A DNA stretch of 64,000 bases from Massilia arenae (GTDB lineage: Bacteria > Pseudomonadota > Gammaproteobacteria > Burkholderiales > Burkholderiaceae_D), in assembly GCF_008014745.1 (NCBI RefSeq), contig NZ_VPFD01000012.1:62001-126000 (forward strand), written 5' to 3'. The translations under genes and the position numbers were made by a program. The notes beneath the pieces were generated by a model. That model saw only the letters and a program-made list of their open reading frames with translations. It did no database searches and was not told the DNA's origin. Positions 1 through 8,498 of this stretch are shown piece after piece; positions within the stretch are counted from its first letter, which is position 1; each line of letters starts with the position of its first letter.

Positions 1-1694
1 ATTATCTGATTCCGCTGAGCCTGGCCTTGCTGCTGCTGGTCGGCGACGAGACGCGACACCGTGGCGCACGCCTGCGGCAACTCGGGCAGTCTCTGGGACA
101 GCACTCGGTGCGGCTGGCGCCCAGGATCCTGTCGCTGTTCACCTTCATGGCCGGCGTGCTGCTGCTGGTCTCGGGGGCCACGCCGGCCGCGCACCGGCGA
201 TTGCATTGGCTGTCAAGCCTGTTCCCGCCCGGCCTGTTCGAAGCCTCGCACTTTGTCGGCAGCATCGTGGGCGTGGCCCTGCTGCTGCTGGCTCAGGCGA
301 TCGCGCGCCGCATCCGGCTGGCCTGGTATCTCGCCGCCGGCGCGCTGGCTGCCGGCATCGCAGCTTCTTTGCTGAAGGCCGGCGACTGGGAAGAAGCGGC
401 CTTGCTGGCCTTGCTGCTGCTGGTATTCGTGCCGAGCCGCCGCCTGTTCGAGCGGCGCGCGGCCCTGTTCGATACCCGCTTCTCGCCCGGCTGGATCGTC
501 GCCATTATCGCCGCCTTCGGCGCCTCGCTGTGGATCGGCGTCTTCGCCTACCGCCACGTCGACTACTCGAACGCGCTGTGGTGACAGGTGGCGCTGCACG
601 ACGACGCGCCGCGCTTCCTGCGCGCGAGCCTGGGCGCCGCCGTGGTCCTGTTCGTCTTCGGCATCTCGCGCCTGCTCAGGCCCCTGCCATACTTCACCGA
701 ACCGCCGTCCGGCGCGGCGCTGGCCGACGCCGAGCGCATCGTCCGCACGCAGGGCGAGACGCTGCCCTTCCTGGCCTGGCTGCGCGACAAGGAGTTGCTG
801 TTCAATCCTGAGCGCACGGCCTTCATCATGTATGGCGTGCGTGGCCGGACCTGGGTTGCGCTGGGCGATCCGGTCGGCCCGCCGGCCGCTGCCGCGCCGC
901 TGATACGGGACTTCGTCGAGCGCGCGGATGACCATGGCGCCACCCCGGTGTTCTACCAAGTGCATCCGGAGCAACTGCACTGCTACGCCGACCTGGGACT
1001 GGCCTTCGCCAAGTTCGGCGAGGAAGCACGTATCCGCCTCGATGGATTGTCGCTGGCGGGAGGCCGCTTCAAGGAGTTGCGGGCGGCGATGCAGCGCCTC
1101 AAGCGGGAGCACGTGGATTTCCGGATCGTGGCGCCGGAATCGGTGCCGGCGATCTTGCCGCAGCTGCGCTCCGTGTCGGACGACTGGCTGGCCGGCAAGG
1201 CCGGCGGCGAGAAGGGATTCTCGCTGGGCTTCTTTGCCGATGATTATTTGACGCGGCAACCGGTGGCGGTGCTCGAGCGCGAAGGCCGCATCGTGGCCTT
1301 CGCCAACCTGCTGTGCGGGCCCACCGGCCAGGAGCTGTCGATCGACCTGATGCGTTTCATGCACGCGGCGCCACGCGGACTGATGGACGGTTTGATCACC
1401 CACGTGTTCCTGTGGGGGCAGGAACATGGCTACCGCTGGTTCAATCTCGGCATGGCGCCGCTGTCCGGCGTGCCGGATTCCGCGGGATCGCCCTTGTGGA
1501 ACCGGCTGGCCGGTTTCGTGTACCGGCATGGGGAGTCCATCTACAAGTTCCAGGGCCTGCGCGCCTACAAGGAAAAATTTCATCCGGTCTGAGAGCCGCG
1601 CTATATCGCGTATACCGGCGGCAAGCTGCTTCCGGTCCTGCTTGCAGATATCGCCGCGCTCTCGGCGCGCGGCTATGCGAGGATCTTCCTGTGA
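1..1694 (+). pseudogene. mprF: mprF/lpiA, phosphatidylglycerol lysyltransferase, 5'-truncated by window edge and broken by two in-frame TGA codons
   Basis: The frame that starts at base 3 encodes several hydrophobic helices (the flippase/membrane part of MprF). It then encodes the cytosolic DUF2156 GNAT-like aminoacyltransferase domain, with family motifs such as RTWVALGDPVG and YRWFNLGMAPLSG. The family attaches lysine or alanine from charged tRNA to phosphatidylglycerol in the inner membrane, which lowers surface charge and gives cationic-peptide and acid tolerance. The frame is interrupted at 582-584 (TGG TGA CAG, after NALW) and again at 1590-1592 (HPV-TGA-EPRY). After the second stop it continues with a typical MprF C-terminus (EPRYIAYTGG, then LLADIAALSARGYARIF) to a third TGA at 1692-1694. 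Both internal TGAs sit where homologues, as I recall them, have Trp, so each looks like a TGG to TGA change. A 334-residue C-terminal fragment could still start at GTG 588. Family identity is secure. Loss of function is inferred. Confidence 0.85.
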
Positions 1695-3082
1695 ACGATG
1701 ACCGCACGCACCGGCGCAGGTGCGGCAGCATTCGCGCATGCTACGCCACCCTGCTGCTGGCACTGGCGTGGCCGATTGCCCCGGCGCAGCCGGCCACGCC
1801 GGCCATCACAGCGCCTGCACATGGGCCGGCACAGCCCGCCCCGGTCATGCTGCGCTACGGCCCGTTCAGTGAGGTCGCGGTATATCCGCCGGCCGGCAAG
1901 GCCACCAGCATCGCGCTATTCATTTCCGGCGACGGCGGCTGGAACCTCGGCGTGGTCGACATGGCACGCCACCTGACCGACATGCACGCGATCGTGGCGG
2001 GCGTCGATATCCGCCGCTATCTGCGCGGAGCCGACGCCTCGCAAGGACAGTGCCGCAACTTCGCCGCCGATTTCGAGGGCCTGGCGCACGCGGTTCAGCG
2101 CCATCTCGCGCTCGACGACTACCTTGCGCCGGTCCTGGTCGGCTATTCATCGGGCGCGACGCTCGCATATGCCGCCGCCGCGCAGGCGCCCATCACAAAC
2201 ATCATGCTCGCCGCGGCGCGGCGCAATGCAACGCCCTGGATCGCCTTCCAGGGCGATATCGACCAGGTCTGCGATGCCGGCAAGACCCGGCAGTTCGCCG
2301 CCGGCACCGGCAATGCCGGCCTCGTCTGGCTGCCGAAGGTTGGCCACGGCTTCTCGGTCGAGCGCAACTGGCTGCCGCAGTTCCGGGCCGCCTATGCCAG
2401 GCTGACCGCACCGGGCAAGCCGCCGTCCGCCAAGGATCCAGCGCTCGGCGACTTGCCGCTGACGGCAGTGCCTGCCAGCGCCGACACCGCCCCCGCGACG
2501 CAGGACCTGTTCGCGGTCCTGCTCAGCGGCGATGGCGGCTGGGCCGGACTCGACCAGGACGTGGCGGCGGCGCTGGCGGCGCGCGGCGTCCCGGTGGTCG
2601 GCTTCGACTCGCTCCGCTATTTCTGGCGCGCTCGCACGCCGCAAGCGGCTGCCCGCGACCTGGCGCGCGTCGTGCGCGGCTATGGCGCCGCCCGCGCGTG
2701 CTCCTGATCGGCTACTCGCTCGGCGCTGACGTGCTGCCGTTCCTGTACGCGCGCCTGCCGGCCGATGTGCGCACCGCGGTGCGCAGCGTCACCTTGATCG
2801 GCCCGGGCAAGACGGCCAGCTTCGAATTCCACGTCGCGGACTGGCTTGGCGCCGGCGCCAGCGCGCACCATGCCGCTCATGCCGGAGGTGGCGCGCATGG
2901 GCGGTGCCACCATCCTCTGCCTCCACGGGGTCGAGGAATCCGATTCACTCTGTCCGTGCCTGACGGGCCGGCGCCTCACGGCGGCCGCGCACCCCGGGGG
3001 CCACCACTTCGACGGCGACTACCAGTTGCTGGTGCACCAGATCATCGAGCATCCGCCGCCGGCGCCGGGAAGGGCACCGTAA
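1691..3082 (+). pseudogene. virJ: virJ/acvB, periplasmic lysyl-phosphatidylglycerol hydrolase-like serine hydrolase, two frameshifts
   Basis: It starts at GTG 1691, overlapping the last mprF stop by 4 bases (GTGA). This matches the coupled lpiA-acvB arrangement in which AcvB removes the lysine that LpiA adds to phosphatidylglycerol. A signal peptide is visible (RACYATLLLALAWPIAPAQP). Two alpha/beta-hydrolase VirJ repeats follow, with LFISGDGGW near residue 78 and VLLSGDGGW later, and nucleophile elbows GYSSG and GYSLG. The frame breaks at 2693-2698, where a CG-dinucleotide run looks two bases too long and leads to TGA at 2705. The sequence continues in another frame (VLLIGYSLGADVLPFLYARL) to about 2850-2868. 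There a second shift restores the original frame, giving MPLMPEVARMGGATILCLHG and GGHHFDGDYQLLVHQI, up to TAA at 3080-3082. The two shifts cancel. They are either true decay or indel errors in GC-rich repeats. Decay of the partner mprF favours the former. Confidence 0.8.
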
Positions 3083-3392
3083 CTACCAGCGAGATCCGGC
3101 TTCCTTCATGCGCCGCCTTTTCGGCCGGGAAGCAGCGTGTTCCGGCCTGCCCGCGCCACCGCCGATTGTAGTGCGTTGACGGACATCGATCGGCATACCG
3201 TGGAAACAATCACGCCGCTGATCCGTCGCCGAATGCTTCCTGTACAGCCGGTCGCGCCCTGCCAGTTGCTGGTACGCGGTGGCCAAGATGACATCTTATT
3301 TCAATTCGGCAATAATAGTAAAACCGGTTTCTGGTCAGCCCCATGCCGGGCCTGCCGACGTCCGGACCGATCCGAACCTGACGAGAATAGAC
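3083..3392. other. 310-bp intergenic region between virJ and the nuclease gene
   Basis: I see no convincing gene, tRNA or repeat here. The stretch near 3296-3325 is locally AT-rich and may contain the promoter of the downstream plus-strand nuclease gene, but I could not pick a clear -35/-10 pair. Confidence 0.4.
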
Positions 3393-4838
3393 ATGCACGA
3401 CAGCGCACTACAGAACCAGCTACAGCTTCTCTGCGACGAGCCCGACTTCCAGATCCTGCGCGCCAGACTCAACCGCTTCGATCCGTTCAAGGCGCTCAAG
3501 GTCGAGCGCTATGAACTGCGTCACACCACGACCCTCGCCTGGCTGCTCGATCCACAACAAACGCACGGGCTGGGCGACAGTTTCCTGCGCGCGTTCCTGC
3601 ACGATATCCGCGACGCGGCAGGACAGGCGATGCTTGGCGCCGGCCAGCCGCTGATCGGGCACGTCGCCGTCCAACCCGAACTCCGCCTGAGCGGTGGTCA
3701 ATTGCACGCGCCCGTGACCGACGACACCGGCGGCGCGGTGGCCGCCGCGAGGATGACGGGAGAGCTCGACGTCCTGATCGAGAGCGAAACCTGGGCCGTT
3801 GCGATCGAGGCGAAGATTGACAGCAGGGAGGGCCAATGGCAGCTGCGCGACTACGGCCAATACCTGAAGGCCCGCTTCGGCGGCCGCAAGCGTCTGGCCC
3901 TGCTCTACCTCACGGTCCAGCCCGAAACTGACGTGATCGAGGAAAACCCCGACTGGACCGGTATCCAGTGGGGCGGACACGCCGTCACGGCGCTGCGGTC
4001 ATCCCTGAAATCACACTACGGCTCCGACCCGCAGCAGGCCCTCGCGTCCTGCCCGGCGGACGCGCGCGCGCTCTGCGAATTCCTGCATGGCTATCTGGAT
4101 CTGCTGGATCGCCTCGGCGACACGCTACATGGCGTCGCCGATACCGTCCAGAAGCTGGCCGACCGGTATTACGGCGCCCTTGGCGCCCTGAAGAAGGCGC
4201 TGCGCCAGTGCGAAGACGAGGGCCTGCCCGTCCTTCCATGGTCGACACAGCCGAGCTGGTCCGGGCGCTACTGGGCCGATCGCCAGTTGTTCGACATCCT
4301 GGTCGGCCGCATGCGTTCGCCCGAGGCGGGCTTCGCCGCGGCCGTAGTCGAGCGGGTATTCGCGCCGGCGGCCATGCCGCTGAACCGGTTCGGCTCTGGC
4401 ATCAACAGCGCGACGGTGCGCTTCGTCCCGCAGCAATGGATGGACTGGCAAGTCGGCCAGGATGACCGCCGGGCGCCGTTGCACACGCTGATGCACTACC
4501 ACGTCGCCTTCCGCAACGTTCAGAGGGATATCGAGATCAAGCTGTTGCTCCCCCGCAGTCTTGATCATGACCTGCAGGTGCGCCTCGTCGAACAGCTGCT
4601 CACGCTGGAGAAGGCGCGCGGATCGGCATCGCTGCAGCCGAAGGCGCCCTACCTCGGCGACTTCCTGGAACCGACCGGCAAGTCGCTCAAGCTGTACACC
4701 GATTCGCTCGCATGGCGCCTGGACGGCACCGATCTTGCGCTGGTCGACGGCGCCGACGATAGGATCGCCGCGTTCTGGCACGCGGTAGCCGAGCACACTG
4801 CCCTGCTGGAAAAAATCCTGTCGACCGACGCGCGCTAG
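3393..4838 (+). CDS. PD-(D/E)XK nuclease family protein (PDDEXK_4-like)
   Basis: A 481-residue protein starting at ATG 3393 (MHDSALQNQ). A longer reading frame upstream has no family similarity that I can see. Residues around 120-180 carry the nuclease core: an acidic strand in GELDVLIES followed by WAVAIEAKIDS, which is the D...(D/E)XK arrangement, and then QLRDYGQYLKARFG and LLYLTV. The N-terminus has the FNRFDPFKAL/LAWLLDP style seen in PDDEXK_4 proteins near restriction and abortive-infection genes. It is convergent with the helicase operon, with only 12 bases between the two stop codons, so it is a separate transcript. It could be an effector or accessory nuclease of the neighbouring helicase/PLD module or an independent defence gene. 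The substrate is unknown. Confidence 0.75.
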   Translation: MHDSALQNQLQLLCDEPDFQILRARLNRFDPFKALKVERYELRHTTTLAWLLDPQQTHGLGDSFLRAFLHDIRDAAGQAMLGAGQPLIGHVAVQPELRLSGGQLHAPVTDDTGGAVAAARMTGELDVLIESETWAVAIEAKIDSREGQWQLRDYGQYLKARFGGRKRLALLYLTVQPETDVIEENPDWTGIQWGGHAVTALRSSLKSHYGSDPQQALASCPADARALCEFLHGYLDLLDRLGDTLHGVADTVQKLADRYYGALGALKKALRQCEDEGLPVLPWSTQPSWSGRYWADRQLFDILVGRMRSPEAGFAAAVVERVFAPAAMPLNRFGSGINSATVRFVPQQWMDWQVGQDDRRAPLHTLMHYHVAFRNVQRDIEIKLLLPRSLDHDLQVRLVEQLLTLEKARGSASLQPKAPYLGDFLEPTGKSLKLYTDSLAWRLDGTDLALVDGADDRIAAFWHAVAEHTALLEKILSTDAR

Positions 4839-4850
4839 GTCCGACCCGGG

Positions 4851-7800
4851 TCAGGCCGCACCTTCGGCGCCGCCGCTGTCTTCGGGCGCCGTCTTGCGCA
4901 GGGTAGGCTCCGCCCGGGATTCAGCTGGCGCCGTCGCCGTCGCAGGACCCAGGACATGGAATAGCGCCAGCCCTTCCGCCGACGGCGCGCCGCGGTCCAG
5001 GGCGATCCCGCGCCCCGCATCGTCGCGAACCTCGACCGACGCCTGCCTGAACACGGCAAGGTCTACCTTCAGAAACTGGATGATCATTTCAGGCAACGGG
5101 GGCATGATGCCGCCATCCGGAGTCGCATCGGCATCAGCCTCGGCGTCGCCGTGTTCGGACACGATTGTGGACCCGGCGCTCTCCGAGTACACTTCCTCAT
5201 CGATGTCGGCCGCCTGGAAATCCGGCGTGCCCAGCAAGACATCGAATTTCTGGGCGCGCGAGAAAACGACGTCGTACTGGTATTTTTCGTAGTTATTGGC
5301 GAGAAATGGAATGCCGATGCGCAGGGGCCTGCTCGAATCGGCCAGCGAATTGACCCGGTCCAGCCGTCCGATCCGCTGCTCCAGCCGGGCGGGGTTCCAG
5401 GGTAAGTCATGGTGGATGATATCGGCGCAATGGCGATGCAGGTCGATGCCTTCCGAACCGATGGCGGAGCACACCAGGATATCCGGCAACAGGGGCGAGT
5501 TAAATGACGCGCACAGTTTGAGGCGCAAGTCGTTGCCGACCGCGCCGGACAGGGTGCTGACGTACCTGACGTCACGGCGCAGGATGCCGCTCCACATGCT
5601 TCTGCGCTTCGATTCTCGCTGGTCGGCCTTGCTGATCGATCCTTCCTCGGCCACCAGTCCCGAGATGAAGCGCTGCGCGCGCGCCAGCATCGTTTCGCCG
5701 TGCCCAACGTCCATCGTCGCCATGCCCGCGCTTATGCGCTCGAAATGGGACTTGTTTCCAGCCAGCGCTTCGTAACGCGCGATCAGGTCCTCGCGCAGGG
5801 CGACCCGCCTCAACCCTTCCATCAGCTGCGGCACGATGTCGGCAAATGCCTGCAGCGGCAGCGGTTGCGGATTGCGGGCGAGCAGACGCTCCGCCTCGGA
5901 GTCGAGCAGGTCCCATAAGGCGCGATGGAAATCCTGGCGCGGCGCGGCGCACCACAGGTTCTGGCGATCCCGGTATTGCGCATCGACCACCCGCAGCGCT
6001 TCGGACACGCCGTCATCCTCATCCTGGTCAACGCTGTCATCGGAACGCTCTTCGTCCAACTGCCCACTGCCATTGACATAGGCCCGCAGCAGCCCACTCC
6101 CCTCCTGGTCATCGCTGGCCGTCAATGCCTGGTGCAACCCGGCGAACATTTTGAGCGCATGGGACCAGCGGCTGGCGATCCGTGCATCCTGCGCCAACGC
6201 CGTCCCCAGCAGATAAGCATCCAGCAGCCGGATGATGCGGCGCGCGTTCGGCCTGATCCCCGCCCGCGCCAGGCTGGCTTGCACGAATCGTCCGGCCGCG
6301 TCGCGCTGGCGCGGCAGCTCCACGCCAAAGGCGTCCGCCTCGCCGGCAGCGTCGCCCAGCGATATCCACCACAGATTGTCGACAAGGTCGGCACGCTTCA
6401 ACAGGCTGGTGCGCTGCATCGTATTGGCGCCCGCGAGGGAGCGGTGGTAGGCATCGATTTTCTGCGCCAGCGCCTCCTCGATCTCATCCAGCGTCTTGAC
6501 ACGTTCGCAGAAAATGAGTGTCTTGCGACCGTGGACAAAATTGTCCAACGCCCGCGTCACGGTCGCCTGGACCTTGGGGTGGGTCGTGTCTCGCAATACC
6601 TGGGCAAACATGGCCTGGTAGCGCTGCTGGGACGAGCCAATCTTGCGTGCACTGGCGCCTTCCAGGTAGGCGCTCTTGCTCGACGACATGCCCCCTAGCA
6701 GGCGGGCATTGGCCTGCTTCGTCCCGCCGCCCTCCCGCTCCACGAGCTGGCCCAGCCGCATGCCGATGAAGTTGACCATGGCGGCATCCTCGCCGCCATA
6801 GCCGGCGCTCGGATACAGGGCGGGACGCCGACGGCCATCCGGGTGGCCCGTATGGAAATGCTCGCCGATCCGGAAGTCACGCTTGTCGGGCGGTTTCGTA
6901 TGGCGAATGACGATCTCACGCAAGCTTTCCTGCAACGCTCCGATCGTGTCGCGATACGCCAGCAAAGCTGCCGAAAAATTCTCTACCGCATCTTCCGCAT
7001 CGCCGACGTCTACGATCTTGCTTGCAATCGAGCGAATGCCGGCATCGTCACGAGCAGCGAGCAGCGCGTCGAGTTCGCGACTGTCGCGCACCGTGGACAG
7101 CGCCTTCCAGGCAAGCGCGAACTTGTCGCTGGCCTGGAGACAGCGGCGCATCGCGCCCGTTTCCTTGGCGAAGACCTGGGCCAGCACCCGGGCCGACTTG
7201 CCGTCCTTGCGTACCACGACATCGAACACACGCTGCATCTCGGCTTCCTCGACCTGGAATGGAGTTGCAGACATAATGAGCTTGCTGGCGATATGCGGCG
7301 CATAGCAGGCCTCGAACACGCTGGCGTTGTGCTTTCCCGCCTTCCAGTTATGCACCTCGTCGATGACGGCCAGTCCGATATTCGCCTCGGCCAGCTTTTC
7401 CTGGAACACCAGGTCGCGTACCTGGTTGAAGAATTCGCGCGGCACCCCGCCGCCTTCCTGCAGCTGCGCGCGCAAGACACGCCAGCGCGCCGCCACGTCG
7501 GCGCGCTTCAGGACACGCTGGGTGGCGCCGCGCAGTCCGTACATGTCTTCGCGGCTCGTGGCCAGGATGCTCTCCAGGTAATCCTGCCAGCGGGCATACC
7601 GCAGGCGCGGTCTAAGGATATTTGCATCTTCGAGGGCGCGCACTACCTTCATCCTGTTGGCCGCATGCACGCCGGACAGCAGGAAGCCCAGCACGAATTG
7701 CGAGAACAGCTTGTTGTCGCCTTCATGGATACGGGGGGCGTTGAGCGCGCTCATCGACATAACATAGACATTCGGTTCAAACCGGTCCTGCTGGCCGGTG

Positions 7801-8498
7801 AATCGCTTGAACAGCTCGATAAGCGGTTTTTCGTCGAAGGTCTCGTTCTTCAGCTCTTGAAACGCTTTCTGGAACAATCCCCCAAGGGCTGCGGATTCGC
7901 TGTCGAGAAATTCCCGAATCGCGGCTTGCGAGTACCGGGCGGCAAACCCCAGATTTTCTCTCCCGAGAACGTCGAATTCGCTCAACACCGGCCACATGCG
8001 CGGCTGCTTGCCAAGCAGGCCATGCGCCTTGGCCCAGCCGAACAGCGTGTGCAGGAAGGGATGCAGGATGTGCTTGTCCACGCGCCGGCACGCCGCGTCT
8101 TCGTAATCGTGGAGGCTGCGAAACAGCTCCCAATAACTGTTGATGTTCAGCGGACGCATACCCTTGCGTTCAGCATCACCGACATGATTCACGTACTTGC
8201 CGTTGAAGCTGTCGATTTCCTCGACCCACTTATGCTTGAGCACGTGACTCGGCGGCGTGATCAGCAACACCCTGCGGTCGTTGCGCTCACTCTGCATCAG
8301 GTAGTCGGCCATCACCGCGAGCGCGACATAGGTCTTTCCCATGCCGACTTCATCGGCGAGCAAGACCGCATCGTAGCCCTTGCCGAAGCGCGTGGAAATG
8401 GCACGTGCGGTCGTGCGCTGGCGGTCCCAGTCGCCCTGTACGGTGGCGCGCTCGGCGGTGGCCTTGACGATACGGTCGAACGAGATGCGACGGCTCAT
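4851..8498 (-). CDS. SNF2/DEAD-like superfamily 2 helicase of a defence-type operon
   Basis: A 1215-residue ATPase. Walker A is ADEVGMGKT at residues 49-56, directly after the N-terminus. The DEAH-type box is IDEVHNW near 379-385, SATPF (motif III) follows, and the C-terminal RecA lobe has GSEGIDLH and QRIGRLDR at about 1041-1048 (motif VI). A 300-residue insertion separates motifs I and II. The last 100 residues are acidic and low-complexity. The ATP-driven DNA translocase role is inferred from these motifs. The start ATG overlaps the upstream phospholipase-D-fold gene by 4 bases (ATGA), so the two are translationally coupled. The architecture resembles helicases of restriction-like defence modules. 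It is the last gene of the minus-strand operon. Confidence 0.85.
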   Translation of the reverse strand: MSRRISFDRIVKATAERATVQGDWDRQRTTARAISTRFGKGYDAVLLADEVGMGKTYVALAVMADYLMQSERNDRRVLLITPPSHVLKHKWVEEIDSFNGKYVNHVGDAERKGMRPLNINSYWELFRSLHDYEDAACRRVDKHILHPFLHTLFGWAKAHGLLGKQPRMWPVLSEFDVLGRENLGFAARYSQAAIREFLDSESAALGGLFQKAFQELKNETFDEKPLIELFKRFTGQQDRFEPNVYVMSMSALNAPRIHEGDNKLFSQFVLGFLLSGVHAANRMKVVRALEDANILRPRLRYARWQDYLESILATSREDMYGLRGATQRVLKRADVAARWRVLRAQLQEGGGVPREFFNQVRDLVFQEKLAEANIGLAVIDEVHNWKAGKHNASVFEACYAPHIASKLIMSATPFQVEEAEMQRVFDVVVRKDGKSARVLAQVFAKETGAMRRCLQASDKFALAWKALSTVRDSRELDALLAARDDAGIRSIASKIVDVGDAEDAVENFSAALLAYRDTIGALQESLREIVIRHTKPPDKRDFRIGEHFHTGHPDGRRRPALYPSAGYGGEDAAMVNFIGMRLGQLVEREGGGTKQANARLLGGMSSSKSAYLEGASARKIGSSQQRYQAMFAQVLRDTTHPKVQATVTRALDNFVHGRKTLIFCERVKTLDEIEEALAQKIDAYHRSLAGANTMQRTSLLKRADLVDNLWWISLGDAAGEADAFGVELPRQRDAAGRFVQASLARAGIRPNARRIIRLLDAYLLGTALAQDARIASRWSHALKMFAGLHQALTASDDQEGSGLLRAYVNGSGQLDEERSDDSVDQDEDDGVSEALRVVDAQYRDRQNLWCAAPRQDFHRALWDLLDSEAERLLARNPQPLPLQAFADIVPQLMEGLRRVALREDLIARYEALAGNKSHFERISAGMATMDVGHGETMLARAQRFISGLVAEEGSISKADQRESKRRSMWSGILRRDVRYVSTLSGAVGNDLRLKLCASFNSPLLPDILVCSAIGSEGIDLHRHCADIIHHDLPWNPARLEQRIGRLDRVNSLADSSRPLRIGIPFLANNYEKYQYDVVFSRAQKFDVLLGTPDFQAADIDEEVYSESAGSTIVSEHGDAEADADATPDGGIMPPLPEMIIQFLKVDLAVFRQASVEVRDDAGRGIALDRGAPSAEGLALFHVLGPATATAPAESRAEPTLRKTAPEDSGGAEGAA

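Noticed and set aside
582..1592. TGA read as Trp (altered genetic code or programmed recoding) in mprF
   Set aside because: All other genes in the window use TGG for Trp and many end at TGA, so a code change is excluded. No conserved recoding element was seen. Nonsense mutation is simpler.
213..1763. Long minus-strand frame opposite mprF, 516 codons
   Set aside because: It is the shadow of a high-GC gene. It is rich in Gln/Arg/His, has no family similarity and covers two real genes.
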